Assembly (NCBI GenBank): GCA_947627125.1
Contig: CANQUY010000004.1
Coordinates: 1-29,749 of the forward strand
Direction: 5' to 3'
DNA: 29,749 bases
Origin: an uncultured Clostridia bacterium
GTDB taxonomy: Bacteria > Bacillota > Clostridia > Christensenellales > Borkfalkiaceae
A program made the position numbers and the translations under genes. How positions within the stretch are numbered: position 1 is the first letter of the stretch; the number at the start of each line of letters is the position of its first letter. Below the pieces are notes generated by a model. The model made no database searches and had not been told where the DNA came from. It saw only the letters and a list, made by a program, of their open reading frames with translations. Below, piece by piece: positions 15,842 to 25,578 of the stretch.

Positions 15842-18800
15842 TCAGTTCTCCGTGCCGTAATTGAAGATGACGGTGGCGCCAAGGCCTCTCAGCCAGCTTA
15901 CGCCCATGGACGATGCCGCAACTTCAAATGCGGTGCAGCGGAAACGGATCTCCTGTTTCTCCGTCCAACCTGTAAAGGTCGTGGCGTTGAGGCTGCTCGT
16001 GACCGTCGCGGCAAGCTCGACACTGTGGAGCTTCGTGCAGTTCGCAAACACGTTCCCGCCGAGCGTTACGAGCGTGTCGGGAAGAACGAGGTCGCCCTCG
16101 AGCGAAGTGCATCCGCTAAATGCAGCGTTCGCGAGCGCCGTCACATTCTCGGGGATCGTGATGCTCGTCAAACTCTCGCAGTTCTCGAAGCAGTTGCCGA
16201 GGAAGCCCGTGACGGAATCGGGGATATCCACAGACTCAAGCGCCGTGCAGCCGCTGAACGTATAATTCTGGATCTGCTCCAACCCCTCGGGGAGATGGAC
16301 GCGCGTGAGGCTCAAGCAGTTGCGGAATGCGTATTGGCCGATCGTGGTGACCGTATCGGGAATCGTGAGATCCGTAAGCGCCGTTCCTTCAAATTCGCGC
16401 GTATTGATCGTCGTGCAGGGTCCGAAGTCCACCGTTGCGAGCGAAGCGCAGTTCTGGAAGAGATAGGTCCCGACGGTGGGATTGCCCTCAAACGTCACAG
16501 AGGTGAGTGCGCTTCCCGTAAACGCATAGTTTCCGATCTCGCTGACGGTTTCAGGGATCACAACGCTCTGCAGTTTCGTGTTGTAGAAGCCGTAAGCGGG
16601 GATCTTGGCAAGGCGTGCGGGGAAGGTTATGTTCTGGATCGCGGAGTTGATGAACACGGAATTGGAAGTTGACCCGTCAACCATGCTCAGAGGCTCCCCT
16701 TCTTCGCCATCCGCGGGTTCCGCGAAAGTGACCTTCTGCAGCGAGGCCGTATTCGCAAACGCGCCGTTTGCAATGCTCGTGACGGAAGCGGGGATCTCGA
16801 TCGTGGTGATGCCGCTGCCGGAGAAAGCATAGGTGTTGATTTTTGTGAGGCCCTCGGGCAGGACGACCGTCGTAAGATTCAAGCAGTTCTGGAAGGCATT
16901 GCCGCCGATCTCGGTGACGGTATCGGGCAGGATGATCTCCGAGAAGGAGGAACCGTTGAACGCATTCGAGGGAACGCTGTCCATATGATCCAATGCGGAG
17001 AGATCGAGCTTGGTGATGCCCTCGAGGTTGAAATTCTGGAAGGCCTTCGCGGGCAGAGTGTAATCTCCCGTGAGCTTGAGGGTGCCGTTTTCAACGATAG
17101 CATCGTAGGGGCCTGCAATGATCATCCTCACAGGATCCTCCACATTGTTCTGCGTGACGAAGAGGAATCCGTTCTCTGCCGAGAGGTCGTAGATCCTGCT
17201 GCTGCTCGAATACTGTATGTTCGTCGCCCCCGATGCGGTGAAGCCCACAATGCCGCCGCAACCGAGGAATGCGCCTTCTGCGACCACGCCCTTACTATCG
17301 GGAATGCCCGACAAATCGATCGTTTGGCCGTCAAACAGCTTGACGCAATTTGCAAAGGCAAAGGTGCCGATATGCGTGAGTTCGGACATATTGAGATTCT
17401 CGATCGTTTCAAGGCTTATGCAGTTCTGGAAGGCATAGCCCGCGATCTGCGTGACGCCCACGGGCAGGATCACCCTTTGAAGGCTCGTGCAGCCATTGAA
17501 TACATAGGAAGCGCTGCTGTAGGTGACGTCGCTCGTTGCCGTAGTTGTGGTAATACGGTTGAGCTTGGTATTGGAGAGGTCGATCTCCTTGAGGCCGACG
17601 CAGTTCTGGAAGGTATAGATCCCCAAATAGTTGATCGTGCTGGAAAGTTTCACGTCCGAGAGAGATTCGCAGCCGTCAAACATGTGGTCGCCGAGCTTTG
17701 TTGCGGTGGAGCCGCGGAGATCCGCGCTCTTGAGGTTGACGCACTTATTGAACATCCAAGTACCGAACGAAGTGAACTTCGTCACTCCGAGGTTGATATC
17801 CGTCAATGCGGAGCAGCCGCTGAAGGCGTAATTGCCAACCGTTCCGCCCTGCCCGCTGCCGAATTTCACCGTTGTGAGCTCAGTGTCATTCTGGAATGCG
17901 TATTGGCCGATATTCTTACTATACCCATCTTCAAAAGTCACCGTCTTGAGGGACGTGCAACCTGCAAACATATAGTTGGGAATTTCGTACCCATAGTCAG
18001 CCTTCACGGTCACCGTCTGGAGCCCTGTGCAGTCCTGGAAGGTATTCGTGCCGAACTTTCCTTTGAGATCTTTGGTGAGCGTCAAATTGGTGAGATTCAC
18101 GCAGCCTTTGAAGGTGTTCGTGCCCCACGTCTTGATGTTTTGGAACACCGAGAAGTCGATCTTGCTGAAGCCCGTGTTCTGGAACACGCTGTTCCCCAAC
18201 CTGTCTACATTTGCGGGGAGCTTCACGGACGTGAGCGAGGTGCAATCCTGGAAGATCCCGGAGTTGGTACTGCCCGAGCCGAGGAAGGTCTTGCTCGCAG
18301 TCGTTGACGTCTGACCCTTGCAGAACGAGAGGTCGGCCGTGGTCAGCAAAGCGCAGCCCTTGAAGGCTTCCTTCCCGATGGTGGTAAGTTCCGTGAGCTT
18401 CGTGAAGTCGAAGGACGAGAGGTTCGCGCAGCCGCTGAACATAGATTCAGGAATCGTCGTCAGCGAGGCAGCGTCCTCGATCTCAATACTCTTAAGTTTC
18501 GCGCAATCCGAGAAAACAGCCTTATTGAAAGTGCTCTTTCCCGAGATCTTTGCGCTCGTAAGGCCGCTCTTAGAGAACGCATTGGCGACAAAGGTTTCGA
18601 TGCCCGTGAAGTCGTTCGCATCGAGCTCGCCGATATAGATCTCCTTGAGGGACTCCGTGCCGTTGAATGCGTTTGCGCCGATATACTTGAGCGTTGCGGG
18701 GAACTTCACCGTTTCGAGCGAGGAACAGTTATTAAAGACGTTCAAGGTGCCCGTGCCGGTCTTCCCGCTCGTAGAGGAGAAGAACTCGATCTTCGTATTG

Positions 18801-20878
18801 GAGAGGTCAACTTCGGTGAGGGAGGTACAGCCGTTAAAGGTGTTGGTCCCGAGGAAAACGAGGCTTGCGGGAAGCTTTACCTCCGTGAGCTGTGTGCAGT
18901 TCTGGAACATACCATACGTTCCGGTTGCGATTGCCTCAAGCCCTGTGCAGACGGAGAGATCGACGGATCCGATGGTCGAGTTGCGGAACAGAGCCGCCCC
19001 CACCTTGGTCACGGAAGCGGGGAACTTCACTTCGTTGAGGTTGGACGTGAACGCAAATGTGGATTCCTTAATTTCCGTGAGCTGCGTGCAGGCGGAAAGA
19101 TCGATCTTAGAAGCGCCCGAGTAATAGAAAGCATACGTCCCGAGCATCTTCACCGAGGCGGGAAGAACAATGCTCGTCAGCGAGTCGGTGTTATTGAATG
19201 CATAGTTGTCGATCGTTTCGAGATACTGGCAGTTCTGCAAGTTGATGGTCTGTAAGTTATAGCACCCGTCAAATGCATACTTGCCGATCGTCTGAAGCGT
19301 GCTGCCTGCCTGGAACTCCACGCTCTCGAGATAAACGCAATCCTTGAAAGCGTAGTCGGCAATCGTTTTGATGCTCGGGCCGATCGTGATCTTCTTGATA
19401 CCGGCCTGCCCCTTGAATGCGCTCGCGCCGACCGTATCGCCTGCGAGGATCCGGACTTCGCCCTCTACTGCGCTGTAGACGTACAGAATGGACTTGCCGT
19501 CTTTGTCGTACAGGGCGGGAAGGTCGGAGCCCTCCGGGGTGGAGAAGTTTCCGCTCCCCGCCGCAACTTCTACGGACTTGATACTGCTGCATCCGCTGAA
19601 TACGTTATCGATCTTCTTGATGGATGTGGAGAGCTTGACATAGGTAAGAGAAGTGCACTGCTTGAAGAGGTTCTCGCCGAGCGTGATTTCTTCGGCCGTG
19701 GATTCGGGGAACACAATGCTCTCGATCCCTGTCTTTAAGAAGTTTTCCTTATCGATCTTGGTCAAATCGCTCTTGCCGCTGATATCCACGCCATCGCGCA
19801 CCGTATTTTCTTTATATGTCGCGAAGGAGAAGGTCTTGAGCCCCGTGTCATTCTCAAAGATGCTTTGATTCATCGTGGTGAGGTTTGCGGGAAGCTCCAC
19901 ATTGTCGAGAAGCGGATCGCTGCTGAACGCACGCATGCCGATGGTGAACGCGGGCGATTCCGCCGTTGCCTCGGCGAATGTGACGCTCTCAAGCTCCTTT
20001 ATGTTGGAGAATGCGTATTGATCGATCTTGGTGAGTTGCGACGATTTTGAGAAATCCAACGTCTTGAAGTGGAAAGGATCCCCTGCCGAGAAAGCGTTCA
20101 TTCCGATCGTCTTCAAGTTCTTGGGGAATACGAGGGTATCCTGTTCGCCGACGAACTTCACATACCCGAATGCAGCCCCGCCGATGGTTTCGAGAGTGTC
20201 GGGAAGTTTGATTTCGGAGAGGGTCACGTTGCGGAATACAGGCTGGCCGATCGAACTCTCACTCCCGAGGATCTTCGTATTGTCGGGGATCTTGAAGTCT
20301 TTGAGCTCTACGCAGTCTTCAAAGGCGCCCTCTCCGATTTCGAGCAAGATCTTGCCCGAATCCGCATCCTCTCCCTCTTCGGCGTCGGAGGCCGCGGGCT
20401 GCTTCTCCAGATAGCTGAGGTCGCCGTCGAAGGTGACGGACTTCACATGCGATTTGTAGAACGCATACTCGCCAAGCCTTTGGGTACGGGAAGGAAGAAC
20501 AATGCTCTCGATCTTCAGCCTGTAGTCGTACTCGATCGTCCTCATTGAGGATGTACCTATATCGATCGTATCGGTATAGTAGGTGCCAAAGACGCCTTCC
20601 TTGCCGTCGATATGGCTGCCGCTGACGGAAGGAGTTTTGCCGTCCTCAAAGATGAGGGGCTCCGTGCCGCCTTGTTCAAAGGTAATGTCGGAGATGTTTG
20701 TGCAGTGATAGAACGGCGACCTCTCGAACATAGTCACGGACTTGGGAACCACAACGGACGTAAGTCCCATGAATGCGTAGACAAAGTTCCTGCGGACCGT
20801 CTTAAGACCGTCGGGAAGTTTGATGCTCTTCACGCTCGTATTGTAGGCATTCGTGTGCACGTTCTGATCCACGCCCAT
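15842..20878 (-). CDS. C-terminal fragment of a giant BspA-type LRR lipoprotein (frameshifted)
   Basis: The first ATG in this frame is at 20878 (1678 codons). However, the frame is open and makes sense back to about 20932, where it reads PATGELDATEFTFKEQSFMG and continues the upstream gene exactly after ELYD. This is therefore the second half of the gene at 20830-25458, not an independent gene, and it has no signal peptide. Nearly the whole length is BspA/LRR_5 repeats such as 'IGxYAFxNCxSLTxVxLPxGLxxI', many with the NCxSL or GCTSL turn. The repeats end in a cap-like WLRGLGATVIFNYGTEN. No LPXTG or other C-terminal anchor is present, which fits N-terminal lipid anchoring of the full protein. 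BspA arrays are usually binding surfaces; the ligand is unknown. Confidence 0.85.
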   Translation of the reverse strand: MGVDQNVHTNAYNTSVKSIKLPDGLKTVRRNFVYAFMGLTSVVVPKSVTMFERSPFYHCTNISDITFEQGGTEPLIFEDGKTPSVSGSHIDGKEGVFGTYYTDTIDIGTSSMRTIEYDYRLKIESIVLPSRTQRLGEYAFYKSHVKSVTFDGDLSYLEKQPAASDAEEGEDADSGKILLEIGEGAFEDCVELKDFKIPDNTKILGSESSIGQPVFRNVTLSEIKLPDTLETIGGAAFGYVKFVGEQDTLVFPKNLKTIGMNAFSAGDPFHFKTLDFSKSSQLTKIDQYAFSNIKELESVTFAEATAESPAFTIGMRAFSSDPLLDNVELPANLTTMNQSIFENDTGLKTFSFATYKENTVRDGVDISGKSDLTKIDKENFLKTGIESIVFPESTAEEITLGENLFKQCTSLTYVKLSTSIKKIDNVFSGCSSIKSVEVAAGSGNFSTPEGSDLPALYDKDGKSILYVYSAVEGEVRILAGDTVGASAFKGQAGIKKITIGPSIKTIADYAFKDCVYLESVEFQAGSTLQTIGKYAFDGCYNLQTINLQNCQYLETIDNYAFNNTDSLTSIVLPASVKMLGTYAFYYSGASKIDLSACTQLTEIKESTFAFTSNLNEVKFPASVTKVGAALFRNSTIGSVDLSVCTGLEAIATGTYGMFQNCTQLTEVKLPASLVFLGTNTFNGCTSLTEVDLSNTKIEFFSSTSGKTGTGTLNVFNNCSSLETVKFPATLKYIGANAFNGTESLKEIYIGELDANDFTGIETFVANAFSKSGLTSAKISGKSTFNKAVFSDCAKLKSIEIEDAASLTTIPESMFSGCANLSSFDFTKLTELTTIGKEAFKGCALLTTADLSFCKGQTSTTASKTFLGSGSTNSGIFQDCTSLTSVKLPANVDRLGNSVFQNTGFSKIDFSVFQNIKTWGTNTFKGCVNLTNLTLTKDLKGKFGTNTFQDCTGLQTVTVKADYGYEIPNYMFAGCTSLKTVTFEDGYSKNIGQYAFQNDTELTTVKFGSGQGGTVGNYAFSGCSALTDINLGVTKFTSFGTWMFNKCVNLKSADLRGSTATKLGDHMFDGCESLSDVKLSSTINYLGIYTFQNCVGLKEIDLSNTKLNRITTTTATSDVTYSSASYVFNGCTSLQRVILPVGVTQIAGYAFQNCISLETIENLNMSELTHIGTFAFANCVKLFDGQTIDLSGIPDSKGVVAEGAFLGCGGIVGFTASGATNIQYSSSSRIYDLSAENGFLFVTQNNVEDPVRMIIAGPYDAIVENGTLKLTGDYTLPAKAFQNFNLEGITKLDLSALDHMDSVPSNAFNGSSFSEIILPDTVTEIGGNAFQNCLNLTTVVLPEGLTKINTYAFSGSGITTIEIPASVTSIANGAFANTASLQKVTFAEPADGEEGEPLSMVDGSTSNSVFINSAIQNITFPARLAKIPAYGFYNTKLQSVVIPETVSEIGNYAFTGSALTSVTFEGNPTVGTYLFQNCASLATVDFGPCTTINTREFEGTALTDLTIPDTVTTIGQYAFRNCLSLTRVHLPEGLEQIQNYTFSGCTALESVDIPDSVTGFLGNCFENCESLTSITIPENVTALANAAFSGCTSLEGDLVLPDTLVTLGGNVFANCTKLHSVELAATVTSSLNATTFTGWTEKQEIRFRCTAFEVAASSMGVSWLRGLGATVIFNYGTEN

Positions 20879-23800
20879 GAAGGACTGTTCCTTGAAGGTG
20901 AATTCCGTCGCGTCGAGTTCGCCCGTCGCGGGTCATAGAGCTCGACCAACGGCTGGAATTCAATGGCCGTCGCTTTGTCGATCCCCATGAAGGACCAAGA
21001 ATCGACGATACGGACCGTACCGGGAATGGTGACCGTGCCCTCTGCGCCGGGAAGGACATAGAGCACTTCGTAAGCGACGTTTTCGGCTTCGCCGTCCTGC
21101 GTTTTCTTCATAGGCAATACCTGATAGAGAACGCTGTCTTGCGCCGTGAAGCTCGTATTTTCGGGATCGACGGTGATATCGGTCAGATTGATGCACCCGC
21201 TGAACAAATCGAAGTAAGAAATGTCGCCCGTCGATTGGTAAAGCGTAGCCGGCGATTTATCGACCTTTGTGAGTTTTTTCGGGAGTTTGATGGAGGTCAA
21301 GCTCTCGCAATTTTTGAATACGCCTACGCCGAGTTCGGTAAGACGGTTGGGAAGAACGATATTTGAAAGAACCTCGCAGTTGTTGAAGGCAAGCTGGCCG
21401 ATCGTGAGATCTCCGCCCTCGTCTTTCTCTGCGCCGTCGAACACGACCCATTCAAGCGACGTGCAGCCGCTGAATGCGCTGTCGCCAATGCTCGTGACGG
21501 AGGTGGGGATCTTGACGCCTGTGAGATTTACCCTGTTCGCAAACATGGAAGCTGCAATGGAAGTGACCGTATCGGGAATATCGTATTCACCCTCCCTTGC
21601 GTCGGGATAGAACAGGATCTCCGTGACGTCGAGATTGTAAACGACGCCGTCCTCGAGGGATTTTACATAGGGGTTGCCGTCCTCGATATCCACTGTGGTC
21701 AGCTTGCTGCCGAACACGCCCGAGAAGGAGAACGCAGGGCATTCCTTGCCGATATGTATCGTCGTAACGTACTGCGGGATATTGTAATCGGTGGAGTCGT
21801 ACACGCCCGAGAATGCTTGATCCTTGAAATCGACCTCGGTACGGTTGGTACCGCTCGTCGTCACCCAAACTTCGGTGAGATTGGTGTATCTGCCGAAGGA
21901 GTACTGGCCGAGAGAAACAAGGTTGGCGGGCAGATGAAGTTGCTTTATGAGCGTATTGTTTGCGGCAGTATCTTTGCCGTTGGTGTTCGTATAACCTGCG
22001 TAGAATGCCTTGTCGCCGATTGTCAGGTCAAGATCCTGCGCCGTGCCCTGGAATTCGATCTTCGCAAGTTTTGTGGTGCGTTCAAACGCTTCGGACGCAA
22101 TATTGACGACCGAACCGGGAATGGTGATCCCCGTAAGTTTGGTGATATAGTAGAACGCTTTTTCGCCGACGGAAACAACGCCGTCGGGAAGGGTGTAATC
22201 GCCGTAATCCCTGTTCTTCGGCGCGGCAACGATCTCCTCGCCGATCACGCCGTTTTCGTTATAGTCCTTGCAGAGAAGTCCATCGATCGCGGAGAAGATG
22301 CCGCCCTCTTCCTCTACCTTGAATTCGGTGAGGCCGGAAAGAGCCGAGAACGTATCTGCCGTAACATTCTTAATACGTGCGGGAAGCGTAATGGACGTGA
22401 GCTTGGAGCAGGAACTGAATGCGCCGTCGCGGATATCAATATCCGAAGTGCCGCCGGAAAGGAATACGATCTCAGAGAGCGCGGAGCATGATTTGAATGC
22501 ATCCTGCTGGATCTCGTCAACATTCTTGCCGATATAGAGCTTTTCGAGCAAAGTTATATTCAAGAATGCGCCCGAGGGAATGGAAGTCACGCTGTCGGGA
22601 ATCGTATATTCGCCCGACTTCGCTGCGGGGAAGAAATACAGCAACGTCTTGGACGAGGCCTCTTCCTTCTTGATGAGCACACCGTCATCGGAGCTGAATA
22701 CCGCAAAATTGGGCTCGACCTCATAGACGTTGACGGCATAGAGAGCCGAGCAACCCCTGAACGACGAGTTTTGGGTACCGCTGATGATGGAAGTGATCGT
22801 ATCGGGAATATCGAGCGTTTCGAGTCTGGTGCAGTAAGAGAAGTCCGAAATGGCTGTGACGGGAGCCGTGCCGTATCTTGCGGGCACCTTCGCCTTGGTC
22901 ACAATGCCCTGCGTGATGGCGGGACCCTTTGAAACGGAATATCCGCCCTTCGTCGCTTCGTCCTTCGTGAACGTGAACACTTCGACATAGGAAGCGTACA
23001 CGGTGACGTCATCGTCTACAAGGAATTCTGTGGTGAATTTGCCTTCATAGTCGGCGAGCAGGGCTCCGACGTCGCTGCCGTAGTGCCAGCCGTAGAATAC
23101 GCGGTTACTGTTGTTGGATTCGGGAACGGGAAGCGCATGGCCTTCGATATCCGCTCTCTCGCCGAAGCGGACCTGAACCTTGATCGATTCGGTTTCCTTG
23201 GAACCGTATGTACCGACGTTGAAGCTGATCGTGTGGACGTTCGCCTGCCAGCCCGCATACACCGTGAGGTTCTGCTTGCCGAATTCGCCGTCGTTGAAAA
23301 CGTCGCCGCCGGAACTCGGCGCGGTATACCACTTGTCGAACGTGTAGCCGTAGAATGTGGGAGCGTCGGGATTGGGAATGGGATCCCCTTCCGCAAGGAA
23401 ATAGACCGCGTGCGGTTCTGCGCCCGACTTATCCATATCATAGGTGAGAATGTAGACCTCGACAGAAATCTCCACGGGTGCGGAAACCGCGTCGCCGATC
23501 ACAGTGGCAACGGAGAGCTTATTCGTGCCATCGTGCATGAATGTAACTTTGTAGGAAGAATCCTGAACGTGCTGAGGCTCTGCGCCCTCGACCGTCACAA
23601 GATATTCCGTAACGCCGCTGACGGAGTTCCAGGAGAGCGTGCCCTTCTCGTACTTGAGGCCGCTGAGCACGGAGCTGAGCGTGAGCGCGTCCGATTCAAG
23701 GGAAGCGGTGAAATTGTCTGCCTTCGCCTGGACAGTGATCTTGTGATCGGAAATGTTGCCGTCGAAATCGACGCCCGCAAGATCGAGCGTGGTCGAATCG

Positions 23801-25458
23801 CAGGGATATGCCTTGCCGTCTACCGTGACGACATAACTCGTGGCGTCATGAACGGCTTCCCAAGAGAAGCTGGTGCCGTTGTAGGTGGGCGCTTTCGGCG
23901 TCGCAAGGCGGGTCTTTTGATAGGGATAGACGGACGCCTCGGGAGAGCTCCAGCCGCGCGCAATGGGCTGAACCTTAATGGTATAGTTCGCCGCATCATA
24001 ATATTTGAGGTCGAGCGAAGTTTCTTTGCCGACGTTCGCCGAATAGACTTCCGCGCCGTCCTTCTCGATCGTGACGAAATAGGAGGACGCATCCTTGACT
24101 GCATTCCACGTCACAGTTTCGGACGCGGAATTGACGGTAAGCCCCTCCACTGCGCCGAGCGTGCGGGTAAAGACATAGGCTTCGGACGTGGAGGAAAGGT
24201 AGCCGTCCGCTTCCGCCTCGACGGTAAATCTGAAGCCGCCCTCGGGCATCTCGCACTCGTCAAACGTCCAGCTGCGGGTGTCGGAGGGAATGAGCATTCT
24301 CGTTTCGTTCTGCGCATGGCCGGGCGTGCCGCATACGGCGGTAAGATAATACCGCGTCGCATTCTTGACGCCGTTGAAGAACACGGTGGAACCCTCGACC
24401 GAGAACACGGAAACGCGCGCGAGCGTCTTGTTGCTGTAATAGAGGGTGGTCGTCTTTTTGTTGAGCGTGACGTCGATTTTATAGACGCCCTCCGCCTTGG
24501 TGGCGAAGTCGTAATTATAGTGTTTGGACGTGCTCGACACGTTGTTGATATCTACGCCGCTCGGGGCGGTGATGGTGATCGTATAACGGTCGCCGAGGCT
24601 CGTTTCGATATCGACACCGCTTTCCGTCACGTTGACGACGGGGGAACCGTCATCCCAAACGGCATAGAGGGTGATATCCTCCTCGATGGGCTGTTCATGA
24701 TAGAGATAGGAAAGTTTATCCGCCTCGTAGGACTGGGAAACGTACCAGCCGACGAACTTTCCGCCATCCTTTTCGGGTGTGGGAAGATCGAAGAGCATGC
24801 CGCCGACCGTCTGTTGAGGTTTGATCCCCTCTGCGCCCTCGCCCGCGAAGGATACGGTAAATTCGGGCTCGATGGGCGTGACAAAGCGCGCGTAAAGGGT
24901 GAGCTCGCCAGTGACGGGCTCCGTGAAGTAGTATGTGTTGTGGAATTCCTCATCGGAATACCAGCCGACAAAGACATTCCCGTCCATCTTGGGGTCTTGA
25001 GGCTTCGTGGCCGTCTTGCCGTTCAGAACAGATCCGTCTGCAACGGAAGAGCCCCCCTTCGTGTTGAAATGGACGGTATAATTTTCCTTCAAGAGGAAAT
25101 TATAGGCAATATCTTTGTATGTGAGGTGCAGAATGTTTCCGGAAACGGAACCGCTGACCGCTGCGCCGCTCTTGGGCGTCAGTGTGAGCGCACCGCTCTC
25201 CAGGGCATATGTACCTTCTGCCTGATCTCCTGCGATCGAATACGTGAAGTAATTTTCCGAACGTAGCGAAATCAGATATTCGCTTCCGTTGGCGTCATAG
25301 TAGTACTCACTGACGACAGCATGATCCGAGGCGTTTCCGATATCGGTGTTGTCACCGTTGCCGGATTCGTTGTTCCCGGAGCCGCATGCTGTGACAATGG
25401 CAAAAATGCCGATCAACGAAAACAGAAGACTGAGAACTGTCAATAGCTTGCGTTTCAT
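20830..25458 (-). CDS. N-terminal part of a giant InlB/Fn3/BspA-LRR lipoprotein (frameshifted)
   Basis: The frame starts at ATG 25458, eight bases after AAGGAG, and runs 1542 codons. The last ~33 residues after ELYD1509 (PRRANSTRRNSPS...) are out-of-frame sequence. The signal is MKRKLLTVLSLLFSLIGIFA with lipobox V-T-A-C25 and a Gly/Asn linker. Two InlB-type modules follow (~128-192, ~199-268; FVGWYSDEEF, TLYAVWDD). Four Fn3-like domains (~345-668) each carry a W-x-A/S-V-x-x-A-x-S/E-Y-x-V-T strand. Two more InlB-type modules (~669-738, ~741-825) come next, and BspA LRRs start near residue 865. Joined with the downstream frame the protein would have about 3205 residues. It has its own promoter and leader. 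It is probably a very long lipid-anchored surface fibre or adhesin. Confidence 0.88.
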   Translation of the reverse strand: MKRKLLTVLSLLFSLIGIFAIVTACGSGNNESGNGDNTDIGNASDHAVVSEYYYDANGSEYLISLRSENYFTYSIAGDQAEGTYALESGALTLTPKSGAAVSGSVSGNILHLTYKDIAYNFLLKENYTVHFNTKGGSSVADGSVLNGKTATKPQDPKMDGNVFVGWYSDEEFHNTYYFTEPVTGELTLYARFVTPIEPEFTVSFAGEGAEGIKPQQTVGGMLFDLPTPEKDGGKFVGWYVSQSYEADKLSYLYHEQPIEEDITLYAVWDDGSPVVNVTESGVDIETSLGDRYTITITAPSGVDINNVSSTSKHYNYDFATKAEGVYKIDVTLNKKTTTLYYSNKTLARVSVFSVEGSTVFFNGVKNATRYYLTAVCGTPGHAQNETRMLIPSDTRSWTFDECEMPEGGFRFTVEAEADGYLSSTSEAYVFTRTLGAVEGLTVNSASETVTWNAVKDASSYFVTIEKDGAEVYSANVGKETSLDLKYYDAANYTIKVQPIARGWSSPEASVYPYQKTRLATPKAPTYNGTSFSWEAVHDATSYVVTVDGKAYPCDSTTLDLAGVDFDGNISDHKITVQAKADNFTASLESDALTLSSVLSGLKYEKGTLSWNSVSGVTEYLVTVEGAEPQHVQDSSYKVTFMHDGTNKLSVATVIGDAVSAPVEISVEVYILTYDMDKSGAEPHAVYFLAEGDPIPNPDAPTFYGYTFDKWYTAPSSGGDVFNDGEFGKQNLTVYAGWQANVHTISFNVGTYGSKETESIKVQVRFGERADIEGHALPVPESNNSNRVFYGWHYGSDVGALLADYEGKFTTEFLVDDDVTVYASYVEVFTFTKDEATKGGYSVSKGPAITQGIVTKAKVPARYGTAPVTAISDFSYCTRLETLDIPDTITSIISGTQNSSFRGCSALYAVNVYEVEPNFAVFSSDDGVLIKKEEASSKTLLYFFPAAKSGEYTIPDSVTSIPSGAFLNITLLEKLYIGKNVDEIQQDAFKSCSALSEIVFLSGGTSDIDIRDGAFSSCSKLTSITLPARIKNVTADTFSALSGLTEFKVEEEGGIFSAIDGLLCKDYNENGVIGEEIVAAPKNRDYGDYTLPDGVVSVGEKAFYYITKLTGITIPGSVVNIASEAFERTTKLAKIEFQGTAQDLDLTIGDKAFYAGYTNTNGKDTAANNTLIKQLHLPANLVSLGQYSFGRYTNLTEVWVTTSGTNRTEVDFKDQAFSGVYDSTDYNIPQYVTTIHIGKECPAFSFSGVFGSKLTTVDIEDGNPYVKSLEDGVVYNLDVTEILFYPDAREGEYDIPDTVTSIAASMFANRVNLTGVKIPTSVTSIGDSAFSGCTSLEWVVFDGAEKDEGGDLTIGQLAFNNCEVLSNIVLPNRLTELGVGVFKNCESLTSIKLPKKLTKVDKSPATLYQSTGDISYFDLFSGCINLTDITVDPENTSFTAQDSVLYQVLPMKKTQDGEAENVAYEVLYVLPGAEGTVTIPGTVRIVDSWSFMGIDKATAIEFQPLVELYDPRRANSTRRNSPSRNSPSWAWIRTCTRMPTIRA
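20930..20932 (-). other. Probable single-base deletion (frameshift) in a C run of the giant LRR gene
   Basis: The minus strand reads GAG-CTC-TAT-GAC-CCG-CGA. Adding one C (CCC to CCCC) gives GAC-CCC-GCG-ACG-GGC-GAA (DPATGE), which joins the two long frames without a break: ELYD then PATGELDATEF. In the present sequence the first frame ends after ~33 nonsense residues. The cause may be a homopolymer sequencing error, a true recent mutation, or slipped-strand switching. Confidence 0.85.
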
Positions 25459-25466
25459 GGATACTT

Positions 25467-25472
25467 CTCCTT
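25467..25472 (-). promoter_or_regulatory. Ribosome binding site of the giant LRR lipoprotein gene
   Basis: AAGGAG lies eight bases before ATG 25458, the ideal distance, and fixes that start. Confidence 0.8.
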
Positions 25473-25486
25473 TTTAGAACTTTTTT

Positions 25487-25522
25487 GTTTGTCATGAAAT
25501 GACAAACCGCCCCCATGGGGGC
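25487..25522 (-). promoter_or_regulatory. Two adjacent palindromes in the 5' leader
   Basis: Between the promoter and the ribosome binding site lie two palindromes one base apart. The first is a perfect 14-base one (gcccccatgggggc, 25509-25522). The second is a 9-base perfect inverted repeat, GTTTGTCAT-TTC-ATGACAAAC (25487-25507). In the transcript both can fold as tandem hairpins just upstream of the Shine-Dalgarno site; as DNA either could be a repressor site. No T-run follows on the minus strand (it is an A-run), so they are not a simple terminator. Confidence 0.6.
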
Positions 25523-25547
25523 AAAATTCGCTATAGAACTTGCATGT

Positions 25548-25577
25548 ATTATACCATTTTACTTTTTGACGTGTCAA
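25548..25577 (-). promoter_or_regulatory. Near-consensus sigma-A promoter for the giant LRR lipoprotein gene
   Basis: The minus strand has a perfect TTGACA (25572-25577), an 18-base spacer and a perfect TATAAT (25548-25553), preceded by TGG as an extended -10. Transcription should begin near 25541, giving a leader of about 83 bases. A palindrome TTTGAC-xx-GTCAAA (25565-25578) overlaps the -35 box and could be an operator. Confidence 0.85.
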
Positions 25578-25578
25578 A

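Noticed and set aside
15846..15872. C-terminal anchor (LPXTG or transmembrane) on the LRR proteins
   Set aside because: The ends carry neither LPXTG nor a hydrophobic segment with basic tail; the N-terminal lipoboxes explain anchoring.
16985..18307. 440-codon plus-strand frame in the LRR array
   Set aside because: It is a shadow of the BspA repeats; its composition is rich in Arg, His and Cys as expected of antisense translation.
20926..20940. Programmed -1 frameshift in the giant LRR gene
   Set aside because: The site TAT-GAC-CCG is not a slippery X-XXY-YYZ heptamer and I see no evident downstream pseudoknot; a lost C explains it more simply.
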